A stretch of DNA of 15,282 nucleotides from Alphaproteobacteria bacterium (GCA_023301785.1 JALZUF010000178.1:1-15282); one strand, 5' to 3'. Numbered from the stretch's first letter, positions 1-7,639 are shown. Program-made: numbers and translations. The notes: generated by a model not told the origin, from the sequence alone.

Positions 1-1109
1 CGTTTGACTTCACCTTTACTTTCGGCCAAGCCGCATTGAATGAATAGATCAACAAAAGCCATCCCATTTTCAAGATCAGTTTTTGAAACATCAATCGAAG
101 GAAGATCGTCACCGACACTGCCTTGTTCGAATACTTTTTGTGCTGTGCTTTCGGCTTCTTTTGCGGCGGTTTCGCCATGGCACATTTTTGTGGCTTCAAA
201 GGCTAGAATTTTCTTGGCTTCGTTTATTTCTTGGCCTTCTAACGCGCTCAGGCGTCTAACCTCATCCATAGGCATCATGGTGAAACGTTTCAGCAAAGTC
301 TCAACCATTGCGTCATCGCAATTACGCCAGTACTGGTAATAATCGTATGAGCTAAGCATATCAGAAGACAGCCATACAGCGCCGTTCAGGGTCTTACCCA
401 TTTTCTTACCATCTGGTGTGGTAAGAAGGGGGGCAGTTAAAACGAAGAGCTTCATCTGGTGCGCTTTGTGACCGAGATCAACACCGTTAATCATGTTGCC
501 CCATTGATCAGAGCCGCCCATTTGTAAAATTACATCGTGGCGTCTGTTGAGTTCAACAAAGTCATAGCCTTGCATGACCATGTAATTAAATTCTAGAAGA
601 CTCAAAAAACTTTCGCGTTCAAGACGGGTTTTTACACTATCGAATGAAATCATGCGATTGACACTGAAATAACGACCGTAATCACGTAGGAATTCTAAGT
701 AGCCTAGACCGCTGAGCCAGTCATTATTATTGACCATCATCGCATCAGTTTTATCGTCACCGTAATTCAAAAATTGTTTAAAACAGGTGTTTTGAATCTT
801 ATCAATATTGTTATTGATAGCGTCATCGGTCAGAAGTTTGCGTTGTTCATCTTTAAAAGAGGGATCGCCAATTTTGGATGTGCCGCCGCCCATTAAGGTG
901 ACAGGTTTGTGACCACATTCTTGAAACCATTTAAGCATCATGATCCCTGTTAGGTTTCCGATATGAAGGCTTTCTGCGGTGGCATCAAAACCGATATAGG
1001 CACTTTGTGGGCCTTCCATCAGTTTTGCATCAAGGGCATCAAAATCACTGCATTGGTGGATAAAGCCGCGCTCTTCAAGGATATTTAGGAAATCTGATTT
1101 GTAATTCAT
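1..1109 (-). CDS. tyrS: Tyrosine--tRNA ligase, 3' end cut by the window edge
   Basis: Class I aminoacyl-tRNA synthetase that charges tRNA-Tyr with tyrosine in the cytoplasm. Reading leftwards from the ATG at 1109-1107 gives about 369 residues with no stop before the edge. The N-terminus is MNYKSDFLNILEERGFI. The HIGH-type ATP motif appears as ESLHIGN near residues 46-52. The tyrosine-binding GGSDQWGNMINGVDLG block follows in the middle, and the KMSKS equivalent is KMGKT near residue 234. The visible end, AFVDLFIQCGLAESKGEVK, is the start of the C-terminal S4-like RNA-binding domain. Bacterial TyrRS is usually about 400-430 residues, so roughly 40-50 are missing to the left. No clear Shine-Dalgarno sequence precedes the ATG. 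It is divergent from anmK with 45 bp between the starts. Confidence 0.97.
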   Translation of the reverse strand, partial: MNYKSDFLNILEERGFIHQCSDFDALDAKLMEGPQSAYIGFDATAESLHIGNLTGIMMLKWFQECGHKPVTLMGGGTSKIGDPSFKDEQRKLLTDDAINNNIDKIQNTCFKQFLNYGDDKTDAMMVNNNDWLSGLGYLEFLRDYGRYFSVNRMISFDSVKTRLERESFLSLLEFNYMVMQGYDFVELNRRHDVILQMGGSDQWGNMINGVDLGHKAHQMKLFVLTAPLLTTPDGKKMGKTLNGAVWLSSDMLSSYDYYQYWRNCDDAMVETLLKRFTMMPMDEVRRLSALEGQEINEAKKILAFEATKMCHGETAAKEAESTAQKVFEQGSVGDDLPSIDVSKTDLENGMAFVDLFIQCGLAESKGEVK

Positions 1110-1126
1110 CGTAATATTCGTATAGT
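1099..1126 (+). promoter_or_regulatory. Possible sigma-70 promoter of anmK
   Basis: TTGTAA (1099-1104) and TATAGT (1121-1126) are separated by 16 bp, which would start the transcript near 1133, about 22 nt before the anmK ATG. The -35 lies inside the first codons of the divergent tyrS. The match is partial (4/6 and 5/6) and the intergenic region is AT-rich, so this is a tentative call. Confidence 0.3.
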
Positions 1127-1154
1127 TGTTATCTTATATAAAAGGAATTTAAGC

Positions 1155-2279
1155 ATGAATGATGGCAATGTCTACGATAGTTTTGGGTTAATGGCGGGAA
1201 CGTCGATGGATGGCATTGATGTTGCGTGGGTGAAAACCGATGGTAAAGACTATACGGAGCTGATGGGTTTTATGACGGTGCCATACCAAGACGCCACGGT
1301 TGAAGCCATTCGCGCCGTATTTAACCGCCGCCATCGTGACGAAGAAACAGACTTGACGGAAAAGCTAGTGACGGATGATCATATCAATGCTGTTGAAGTG
1401 GCGATTAAAGAATTTGGCCATAGCGCTGATATTATTGGGTTTCATGGACAAACGATCTCGCATGATCCCGCGCAACGTTTCACATGGCAAATTGGCGATA
1501 GCCAGCGTTTGGCGAATAGCACGGGCATTCAGATCATTGGTGATATGCGTGTTGCTGATGTTCAGGCAGGCGGTCAGGGCGCACCGCTTTTACCTCTATG
1601 CCACCGCGCATTTGCGTCTGAATTTGAAAAGCCGATGGCGATTTTAAATTTAGGCGGTGTTGGGAATGTCACATGGTTGGGTGAAGAGCGACACGATATT
1701 GTTGCCTTTGATACAGGCCCTGCCAATGCGTTGATTAACGACCTTGTTAAAGAAAAGACAGGCGAAGAGTATGATAGTGACGGTAAATTAGCCGCCGCAG
1801 GCACGGTACATCAGGATATGGTTGATGATTGGCTGACGAATGAGTATTTTTCACGCCCTGTGCCAAAGTCATTGGATCGTAATGCATGGCCTGTTAAGCG
1901 TGCGTATGATTTATCATTAGAGGATGCAGTGGCGACGTTAACGGCGTTTACGGTGCAGTCAGTGGCCAAATCGTTTGAGTATCTTCCAGGTAAGCCAAAG
2001 ACAGTCTATGTATGCGGTGGTGGTCGTCATAACAAATATATTATGGCCGAGTTGAGCAAGGCGTTATCTTGCCCTGTTGAATCGGTACGTAAGCTAGATT
2101 GGAATGGTGATGCGGTTGAAGCCAAGGGCTTCGCCTATTTGGCAGTACGCTCGTTGTTAGGGTTGTCAATTACGTTACCAACGACCACAGGCGCGCCAGA
2201 GCCAATGACAGGTGGTAATACTTATAACCCTTCGTCTGGTTCTGATACGGGTGCTTTGCGCCCTGCAATCACCAAATAG
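1155..2279 (+). CDS. anmK: Anhydro-N-acetylmuramic acid kinase (peptidoglycan recycling)
   Basis: Cytoplasmic kinase that opens and phosphorylates 1,6-anhydro-MurNAc with ATP to give MurNAc-6-phosphate, so cell-wall sugars released by lytic transglycosylases can be reused. The 374-residue product has the family motifs in order: GLMAGTSMDGIDVA at 11-24 (nucleotide/phosphate binding), IGFHGQT at 94-100, GDMRVADVQAGGQGAP at 129-144, LNLGGVGN at 164-171, FDTGPAN at 185-191 with the likely catalytic base Asp186, and VCGGGRHN at 286-293. The length is normal for the family. The start is supported by AAAGGA at 1141-1146, eight bases before the ATG. The conserved part ends around TGG at 352-354. The last ~20 residues are an unconserved-looking tail that overlaps the 3' end of the convergent transporter gene. 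Confidence 0.95.
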   Translation: MNDGNVYDSFGLMAGTSMDGIDVAWVKTDGKDYTELMGFMTVPYQDATVEAIRAVFNRRHRDEETDLTEKLVTDDHINAVEVAIKEFGHSADIIGFHGQTISHDPAQRFTWQIGDSQRLANSTGIQIIGDMRVADVQAGGQGAPLLPLCHRAFASEFEKPMAILNLGGVGNVTWLGEERHDIVAFDTGPANALINDLVKEKTGEEYDSDGKLAAAGTVHQDMVDDWLTNEYFSRPVPKSLDRNAWPVKRAYDLSLEDAVATLTAFTVQSVAKSFEYLPGKPKTVYVCGGGRHNKYIMAELSKALSCPVESVRKLDWNGDAVEAKGFAYLAVRSLLGLSITLPTTTGAPEPMTGGNTYNPSSGSDTGALRPAITK

Positions 2280-3208
2280 ATATTGGCGGCGATAATAATA
2301 GCGCCCCCAATAAATAATCCTGAATTAATCGTTGCTTCGCCTGCCATCCAAAGCCATATCACGGCGAATACAGGCACAAGGTAGTACAATATATGTACTG
2401 TAGGTGTTTCGGCGTTTAAAAGGCTGAGGGAGTAAAAGACACTCCCTGTAAATAATACACCAAAGCCGATATAGAAGGCTGTCAAAAGGTTTGCGCCCGT
2501 AAAGCTAAATTCTTCTTTTAGAATGATAAAAAGTAAGAGCAAGATAACCATGCTAATAATACGGCTCAGGCTTTCGCTGATAATACAGGCGGCAATGTTG
2601 TTTTTAAGGTCTTGTAGTTGATAAGCGTATGAGCCTTTAGTGACGGCGACAACCGCGCTGAGGTAAGCTCCAGCAAAGGCTAAGATATATCCACCTAAGA
2701 CCACTAAATCTGTTTCTGCGAATAAACTTGCACCGAAATCAAAGTTTAGTTTTTCATCAGAAAAAATAACGATAGCAATTCCAAAGAGCGCTATGATGCT
2801 GATGAGAAATTCTTTAAGGCTGACTTGCTTCCATTTTTTACGCATAAGCAAGGGGGTCGCGATCACCGCAATGATCGGCCATGATTCAAAAAGTAAAGAC
2901 ACACCGCCTTTGTGGGCAAGTGTCAGTGCAAAGATAAAGGCACCATGCGCCAATGCGCCAGTGACTCCACTTAAGAAGATTGTGATGTAGGCACTTTTGT
3001 CCAAAGATTTTTGAACCGTGATAGATTCTCTGATAAGGCCTTTATATTTTAGGTAAGCAAAACCAACGACGATACTACTTAGGCCAGCAAAGATATGAAT
3101 AAGAAAAACCATTTCTAGGCCGCTCATGGTCGCCAAACCTATGGTGGCGGCCAGTGGGTAGAGGCTCCATGTGAGGACAGTAATGCTCATTGGCAAGAAT
3201 ACAGACAT
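2222..3208 (-). CDS. EamA/DMT-superfamily inner-membrane transporter
   Basis: A 328-residue, strongly hydrophobic protein with about ten predicted membrane helices, arranged as two five-helix halves as in EamA (drug/metabolite transporter) exporters. Approximate helices: 5-27, 33-54, 73-98, 102-121, 132-150, 167-190, 207-230, 238-262, 270-289 and 296-316. A short polar tail ends in SEPDEGL. A glutamate and tryptophan (ESWP, 108-111) in helix four resemble the loop found in many family members. The substrate cannot be read from sequence; amino acids, nucleotide-derived metabolites and drugs are all possible for this family. The ATG at 3208 is chosen because the membrane protein starts directly there and an in-frame stop lies not far upstream, but no good RBS is visible. 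Its 3' end overlaps anmK by 58 bp tail to tail. Confidence 0.85.
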   Translation of the reverse strand: MSVFLPMSITVLTWSLYPLAATIGLATMSGLEMVFLIHIFAGLSSIVVGFAYLKYKGLIRESITVQKSLDKSAYITIFLSGVTGALAHGAFIFALTLAHKGGVSLLFESWPIIAVIATPLLMRKKWKQVSLKEFLISIIALFGIAIVIFSDEKLNFDFGASLFAETDLVVLGGYILAFAGAYLSAVVAVTKGSYAYQLQDLKNNIAACIISESLSRIISMVILLLLFIILKEEFSFTGANLLTAFYIGFGVLFTGSVFYSLSLLNAETPTVHILYYLVPVFAVIWLWMAGEATINSGLFIGGAIIIAANIYLVIAGRKAPVSEPDEGL

Positions 3209-3236
3209 AAGGGAGGGCGCTTTCGACAGAATAATT

Positions 3237-3265
3237 GTTACAAAATGAGTTTACTTGAATATCAA
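3237..3265 (-). promoter_or_regulatory. Candidate sigma-70 promoter of the EamA transporter
   Basis: On the minus strand TTGATA (3265-3260) and TGTAAC (3242-3237) are separated by 17 bp. Matches are 5/6 to the -35 and 4/6 to the -10 consensus. Transcription would begin about 22 nt before the ATG at 3208. The -35 lies inside a short palindrome, CTTGA-ATA-TCAAG (3254-3266), which could be a regulator site or chance. Confidence 0.35.
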
Positions 3266-3315
3266 GAGTTTTTAAAGTCATGCTTTATAGAGCCTGCAAA
3301 ATAGAAAGATCCGCG

Positions 3316-4305
3316 ATGCCACGCATTGTTACTGCCACAAAAGATACAATCCGCGATGCCGCCGCGTTGTTAAAAGCGGGCGAGATTGTGGTGTTGCCAA
3401 CAGAGACTGTCTATGGCTTGGGCGCAGATGCACGTGACGATGATGCTGTATTAAAGATTTTTAGAGCTAAAAATAGGCCGAATTTCAATCCGTTGATTGT
3501 GCATGTATCCAATAAACAGCAAGCCGCCACCTATGTTGAAATGAATGAAGTTGCAAGTAGGTTGACTGATAAGTTTTGGCCTGGGCCGTTAACGTTGATA
3601 TTGCCACTTAAAAATGGTGCGGGCATTAGTCAGCATGTCACGGCTGGGTTGAATACTTTGGCAGTGCGCGTTCCTGCCCATAAAATAATGCGCCAGCTTA
3701 TGTTTGAGGCCGATATGCCGATTGCCGCGCCGAGTGCGAATAACTCAGGGGAGCCGAGTGCGACAACACCTGCCCATGCGGCCAAAAGCTTAGGAGAAGC
3801 GGCGCCATTTATTTTAGCGGCGGGAGCCTGTGATGTTGGATTGGAATCAACGATATTAGATTTAACTGGTGATATGCCAACTATACTAAGGCCAGGTGCC
3901 ACTACGCTTGAGGATTTAGAGCCCTATCTTGAAAACGTGACGTATGATATTGCGCCGAAGGATAAAGAAAAAGTGAAATCGCCAGGTCAGTTATTGAAAC
4001 ATTACGCGCCAAGTATTCCTGTGCGCCTTAATGCGGTTGATGTTGAAGAAGGTGAAGCTTTGTTGGCGTTTGGATCAATCAAGTTCATGGGCATAAAAAC
4101 AGGTGGTCATGCGAAAGATATGAATATTGATTCCTTTCGAAACTTAAGCGAAGAAGCGGATTTGGAGGCGGCGGCAAAGAATTTATTTATGATGTTGCGT
4201 GATCTAGATCAGCCTAATCATAAAGGTATTGCAGTGATGAATATTCCTGAGGCAGGCATCGGTATTGCGATTAATGAGCGTTTGGAACGTGCTTCTAAAA
4301 GCTAG
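3316..4305 (+). CDS. tsaC: L-threonylcarbamoyladenylate synthase, Sua5 type
   Basis: Makes threonylcarbamoyl-AMP from threonine, bicarbonate and ATP, the first step of the universal t6A37 modification of ANN-decoding tRNAs. From the ATG at 3316 the product is 329 residues, the length of two-domain Sua5 rather than short TsaC. The N-terminal YrdC-like domain shows LPTETVYGLGADA at 28-40, KNRPNFNPL at 52-60 (the basic nucleotide-binding patch) and PSANNSGEPS at 139-148. The interdomain linker that gates the active site is SPGQLLKHYAPSIPVRL near 222-238, followed by a small Sua5 domain. An upstream in-frame ATG at 3280 would add 12 residues (MLYRACKIERSA). The family usually begins close to the first helix, so the internal ATG is preferred, although its RBS is weak. 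The stop codon abuts the stop of the convergent transglycosylase gene with no spacer. Confidence 0.93.
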   Translation: MPRIVTATKDTIRDAAALLKAGEIVVLPTETVYGLGADARDDDAVLKIFRAKNRPNFNPLIVHVSNKQQAATYVEMNEVASRLTDKFWPGPLTLILPLKNGAGISQHVTAGLNTLAVRVPAHKIMRQLMFEADMPIAAPSANNSGEPSATTPAHAAKSLGEAAPFILAAGACDVGLESTILDLTGDMPTILRPGATTLEDLEPYLENVTYDIAPKDKEKVKSPGQLLKHYAPSIPVRLNAVDVEEGEALLAFGSIKFMGIKTGGHAKDMNIDSFRNLSEEADLEAAAKNLFMMLRDLDQPNHKGIAVMNIPEAGIGIAINERLERASKS

Positions 4306-5178
4306 TTATTTTAATACATTCAAAAGAACAGAACTTGGGCTTCTCATATTTTGATATAGGGAAGGCGGCATATCGCCGAAGCCGCTATTAATTGGCTGAC
4401 TGAAGAAAGCATTTAATTGACGCTCAAGTTTGTAAACTGAATTCATAGAGTTCTGATGTGGCGCAGTCTGTTGCGCTAGAATTTCAATAGGCTGCTTTAA
4501 TGAAAACGGAAGATGTTGATAGCCAGCAATACTACCTTTCTTGGAAGGTTTGTGCGCGAAGCTTTCTGGAGCAACGGGGCCATCGGTGAATTTCTTATCA
4601 AAGAAATCGTAAATTTGAGAGAAGCTACGGGCGTGACCTGTTTTTGAATCGTAGAAAACACCACGATTGGCGCGGGCTTCTTTAGGGAAGATATCCGCCG
4701 CGGCAGTATTTGGGTTTTCCTTTAATTGAGAAAGAAAAGCACTTGCGCCACCAGCGCCCATAAAGTGAGCAAAATAAAGCTCGGTATTGCCGATATCACC
4801 ACCAACGGTTTTTTGGAGGTAAGATTTATTGTCACTGGCAAACTCTGCGGCCATAACGGAGGCGATCTCAGGGTCTTTACGCATATTAAGCAAGGCTTGC
4901 TTGGATTGGTTCGTATTGATGCCGTGCTTGGCACCATGACGATCCACCATATCCATCCATGTGCTTTCGATAAATTGGAAAAGGCCAGTGGCGGAGCTAG
5001 TTTTGGCTTTAACGGTCGGGTTAAAGTTGCTCTCGGCTGCCGCTTTTTCCATCAAATAGGAAAAACTTACCCCTGTTTTGGTCGCCGCGCTCTTAATTGC
5101 GCTGACCACTTGGCTAGGGGCGCGGTTGCTTAAGGCGGCTAAGGCGTTGTTTTCTAATGATTTAGTGGCGCTGTTCAT
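4306..5178 (-). CDS. Lytic transglycosylase SLT-domain protein without signal peptide
   Basis: A 290-residue protein with a Slt70-like lytic transglycosylase fold in its N-terminal half (about residues 22-150). Such enzymes cleave the MurNAc-GlcNAc bond of peptidoglycan and leave 1,6-anhydro-MurNAc ends. The likely catalytic glutamate is Glu49 in KAAAESNFNP. It is followed by ATGLFQF (63-69) and, further on, YFAHFMGAGGASAFL, which matches the later SLT motif. No signal peptide or membrane anchor is present at the N-terminus (MNSATKSLENNALAALS), so export would need a non-Sec route such as a flagellar or other specialised secretion apparatus; that is inference. The C-terminal ~110 residues are not recognised. 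A candidate sigma-54-type promoter sits upstream. The product of the reaction is the substrate precursor for AnmK, encoded nearby but not in the same transcript. Confidence 0.85.
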   Translation of the reverse strand: MNSATKSLENNALAALSNRAPSQVVSAIKSAATKTGVSFSYLMEKAAAESNFNPTVKAKTSSATGLFQFIESTWMDMVDRHGAKHGINTNQSKQALLNMRKDPEIASVMAAEFASDNKSYLQKTVGGDIGNTELYFAHFMGAGGASAFLSQLKENPNTAAADIFPKEARANRGVFYDSKTGHARSFSQIYDFFDKKFTDGPVAPESFAHKPSKKGSIAGYQHLPFSLKQPIEILAQQTAPHQNSMNSVYKLERQLNAFFSQPINSGFGDMPPSLYQNMRSPSSVLLNVLK

Positions 5179-5220
5179 AATATCTCGATAAATCTTTCGT
5201 TTTTATTCTTCTATATACAT

Positions 5221-5236
5221 TACAAGTACCGTGCCA
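5221..5236 (-). promoter_or_regulatory. Sigma-54-like -24/-12 element upstream of the transglycosylase
   Basis: On the minus strand the bases TGGCACGGTACTTGTA match the RpoN consensus TGGCACG-N4-TTGCW at every fixed position except one: the -12 C is T. Spacing of the GG and GT elements is the required 12 bp. The predicted start is near 5210, about 31 nt before the ATG at 5178. A competing sigma-70 reading (CTGGCA, 16 bp, TATAGA) uses the same stretch. Confidence 0.35.
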
Positions 5237-5258
5237 GTTTGAGGGTGCGCGTTCAGGG

Positions 5259-5287
5259 GTGACGTTGAATTCGAATGAAGGTATAAT
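5259..5287 (+). promoter_or_regulatory. Sigma-70 promoter of the acyl-CoA dehydrogenase gene
   Basis: A perfect TATAAT at 5282-5287 is preceded, 17 bp away, by GTGACG at 5259-5264 (4/6 to TTGACA). Transcription would start near 5294, leaving a leader of about 30 nt that holds GAGG at 5312-5315, nine bases before the ATG at 5325. Its position between two divergent genes fits. Confidence 0.5.
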
Positions 5288-5324
5288 TTGATCGTTATAA
5301 ATTTTCATTTTGAGGTTCTATTTT

Positions 5325-7079
5325 ATGTCTGACTATCATCCACCGCTTGCCGATATGCGTTTCTTACTTAATTCTGTGATTGGCTTGGAAAAATTGCCAG
5401 AGCATCCAGATTTGGGCGCGTTGGACATTGATATGATTGATAGTGTTCTAACCCCTGCTGCAAAATTAGCATCAGAAGTTTTGGCGCCAATTAATTGGAC
5501 GGGTGATGAGCAGGGCACAAAATTAAAAGATGGTGTTGTCACAACGGCGGAAGGTTTTAAAGAAGCTTACGCGCAATATCGTGATGGTGGATGGAATGCT
5601 GTACCGTTTGGCACAGAACATGGTGGTCAGGGTCTGCCGTGGTTGATAGCGTTTCCGTTACAAGAAATGTGGCAATCGGCAAATATGTCTTTTGGTCTTT
5701 GCCCGTTACTGAACCAAGGCGCAATCGAAGCGATTGAAGCGCACGGATCGGATGAGCAAAAAGAAAAATATTTAGAAAAATTAATCTCGGGTGAATGGAC
5801 GGGTACAATGAATCTAACGGAGCCACAAGCGGGTTCTGATTTGTCAGCCGTAAGATCAAAGGCCGAACCACAAGATGATGGTAGTTATAAGATTTTTGGT
5901 CAGAAAATCTATATCACTTATGGTGAGCATGATATGGCGGAAAACATTATCCACCTTGTGTTGGCGCGCACACCTGATGCTCCGGAAGGCGTGAAGGGTA
6001 TATCACTATTTATCGTGCCAAAGATTATGGATGATGGGTCACGCAATGATGTGATTTGTACAGGGATCGAACATAAGTTAGGTATTCATGCCTCGCCTAC
6101 CTGTACGATGCAGTTTGGCGATGAAGGCGGTGCGATAGGATATTTGGTTGGCCAAGAAAATGAAGGCCTGAAATATATGTTCACGATGATGAATAATGCG
6201 CGCTTGTCGGTTGGTCTACAAGGTGTTGCGATTGCAGATCGTGCGTATCAACATGCACTGGCCTATGCGCAAGAACGTGAGCAAGGCACGGCGTTGACGG
6301 ATAAATCTGTGCGTGTGCCGATTGCGAAACACGCCGATGTAAAACGTATGTTGATGTTGATGAAAGTGAATATTGAGGCGTTACGTGGGCTGACTTATGA
6401 AGCTGCGCTTAATTTAGATTTAGCGGGACAGGGCGATGAGGCAGCGCAAGCACGTGTTGATCTGCTGACACCGATTGTGAAGTCTTGTGGGACGGATATG
6501 GCGGTTGAAGTCACATCAATAGGTGTTCAAATTCATGGTGGAATGGGGTTTGTCGAAGAAACAGGGGCGGCACAACATTATCGTGATGCGCGTATCCTAC
6601 CCATTTATGAAGGCACAAATGGTATTCAAGCAATGGACTTAATCTTCCGCAAAACATTACGTGATCAAGGGGCAGCGGCTCAAGATTTCTTGCGTGATAT
6701 CGAAACCGTTTTGGGTGATTTAGATTCTGTGGCCAATCCACAAATATTAAAATTGCGCCATGCGCTGGATGAGGCTTTACAAAGCATGAACAATGCAACG
6801 GCATCTATTTTAAAAGAAGGTATGGCAGGTGCAGAAAATTGCGCGGCGTCAAGCGTTCCATATTTACGCGCATTTGGTTTGGTTGCAGGGGGTTATATCA
6901 TGGCCAAATCTGCTATGGCTGCCAATAAAGATTTGGAATTTGGTCAGGGCGATGAAGGGTTTTTAAAAGATAAAATAAATTCTGCTGAGTTTTATGCGAC
7001 ACATATTTTACCGCACGCTAATGCGTTTGCTAAAACATCCATGGATGGCGCGCAGAGTGTTTTAAATAGCGATTTTTAG
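5325..7079 (+). CDS. Acyl-CoA dehydrogenase, large (~585 aa) FadE/DmdC-like class
   Basis: FAD-dependent enzyme that introduces the alpha,beta double bond into an acyl-CoA, feeding electrons to ETF. At 584 residues it belongs to the long class that carries an extra C-terminal domain beyond the ~380-residue core. This class includes many FadE homologues and the methylmercaptopropionyl-CoA dehydrogenase DmdC. Visible features are an N-terminal helical segment, the FAD/substrate block TMNLTEPQAGSDLSAVRSKA, the region QIHGGMGFVEETGAAQHYRD, and the likely catalytic base Glu429 in RILPIYEGTNGIQ. The chain-length preference cannot be deduced. The ATG at 5325 (MSDYHPPLAD) is chosen over a TTG five codons upstream because GAGG at 5312-5315 is placed for it. 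The gene stands alone with its own promoter, and its stop overlaps the stop of the convergent secreted-protein gene. Confidence 0.92.
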   Translation: MSDYHPPLADMRFLLNSVIGLEKLPEHPDLGALDIDMIDSVLTPAAKLASEVLAPINWTGDEQGTKLKDGVVTTAEGFKEAYAQYRDGGWNAVPFGTEHGGQGLPWLIAFPLQEMWQSANMSFGLCPLLNQGAIEAIEAHGSDEQKEKYLEKLISGEWTGTMNLTEPQAGSDLSAVRSKAEPQDDGSYKIFGQKIYITYGEHDMAENIIHLVLARTPDAPEGVKGISLFIVPKIMDDGSRNDVICTGIEHKLGIHASPTCTMQFGDEGGAIGYLVGQENEGLKYMFTMMNNARLSVGLQGVAIADRAYQHALAYAQEREQGTALTDKSVRVPIAKHADVKRMLMLMKVNIEALRGLTYEAALNLDLAGQGDEAAQARVDLLTPIVKSCGTDMAVEVTSIGVQIHGGMGFVEETGAAQHYRDARILPIYEGTNGIQAMDLIFRKTLRDQGAAAQDFLRDIETVLGDLDSVANPQILKLRHALDEALQSMNNATASILKEGMAGAENCAASSVPYLRAFGLVAGGYIMAKSAMAANKDLEFGQGDEGFLKDKINSAEFYATHILPHANAFAKTSMDGAQSVLNSDF

Positions 7080-7606
7080 CTAGGTGTTTCTATTGGAGTG
7101 CATAAAGTCATCGAACTAGATTGTAAATTTTTTATATAATCTGTATCAAGTTTTGGATTTTTGCTAAATTCTTTTGCAACCATATTGCCCACACAAGAAC
7201 AAAATTCACCATGCTCAGTAGGTGTAGAATAGGGGTGTGTCATAGGTGCTAAATCCATACATTGCCCGAAATTGCGGCCAGCAATCTTAGGGATATCGAC
7301 GCAAACTTCTGCTTCACTATTATAAATGCCTTGTAAAATTTGTGATTGAGGCGTGATTAATTCCGCATCTCTTGCGTTTCGTAACATACCCGCAACGCAT
7401 CCGCAGTCGAAATAAAACTGTTTAACAGAATTTCTGGAGCATTGTGTGTATACGTATTCTGCCTCAAGATCTTTTTCTTCTTCAGAAAACTCACCATCAT
7501 CCATCATGAAATAAGTACTGTTTTTTAGTTGGGCATACGCACTGTCAGGAAGGATGAACAATCCACAAATAACAATAAATAATGATAATATTAAAATCCT
7601 TTTCAT
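7076..7606 (-). CDS. Secreted eight-cysteine protein with an internal duplication, function unknown
   Basis: A 176-residue protein that I do not recognise. It has a clear Sec signal peptide: MKR, a hydrophobic core (ILILSLFIVICGLFIL), and a probable cut after AYA at 23-25, so the mature form is about 151 residues in the periplasm or beyond. The mature part has eight cysteines (56, 68, 70, 102, 116, 136, 138, 169). They fall into two equivalent sets: C-x11-C-G-C-V-x31-C and C-x19-C-S-C-V-x30-C. The CxCV cores are FDCGCVAGM and EFCSCVGNM. This looks like a tandem repeat stabilised by disulfides, or possibly a metal/cofactor site, but no histidine-cysteine haem motif (CxxCH) is present. The start is fixed by the signal peptide. 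No RBS precedes it; a strong -10 lies so close that the mRNA is probably leaderless. The coding region ends 4 bp into the acyl-CoA dehydrogenase gene. Confidence 0.8.
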   Translation of the reverse strand: MKRILILSLFIVICGLFILPDSAYAQLKNSTYFMMDDGEFSEEEKDLEAEYVYTQCSRNSVKQFYFDCGCVAGMLRNARDAELITPQSQILQGIYNSEAEVCVDIPKIAGRNFGQCMDLAPMTHPYSTPTEHGEFCSCVGNMVAKEFSKNPKLDTDYIKNLQSSSMTLCTPIETPS

Positions 7607-7611
7607 GTGCC

Positions 7612-7639
7612 ATTATACCATATTGGCGGGTCAATACAA
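7612..7639 (-). promoter_or_regulatory. Extended -10 promoter for a probably leaderless transcript
   Basis: On the minus strand TGGTATAAT gives a perfect -10 hexamer (7617-7612) with the TG extension one base upstream. A weak -35, TTGTAT (7639-7634), lies 16 bp further up. The predicted start falls at 7606-7605, on the A or T of the ATG of the secreted-protein gene, so no 5' leader or RBS would exist. Confidence 0.5.

Noticed and set aside
40..339. Plus-strand open frame of 99 codons at the left edge
   Set aside because: It lies entirely antisense to tyrS, whose conserved motifs run through this stretch on the minus strand.
3075..3281. Minus-strand open frame of 68 codons covering the EamA start
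   Set aside because: It overlaps the first membrane helices of the transporter in another frame, and its product is not hydrophobic or otherwise recognisable.
4726..5133. Plus-strand open frame of 135 codons
   Set aside because: Antisense to the SLT-domain transglycosylase; the minus-strand product has a catalytic Glu and family motifs, while this one has no recognisable feature or RBS.
5557..5871. Minus-strand open frame of 104 codons
   Set aside because: Antisense to the conserved core of the acyl-CoA dehydrogenase.
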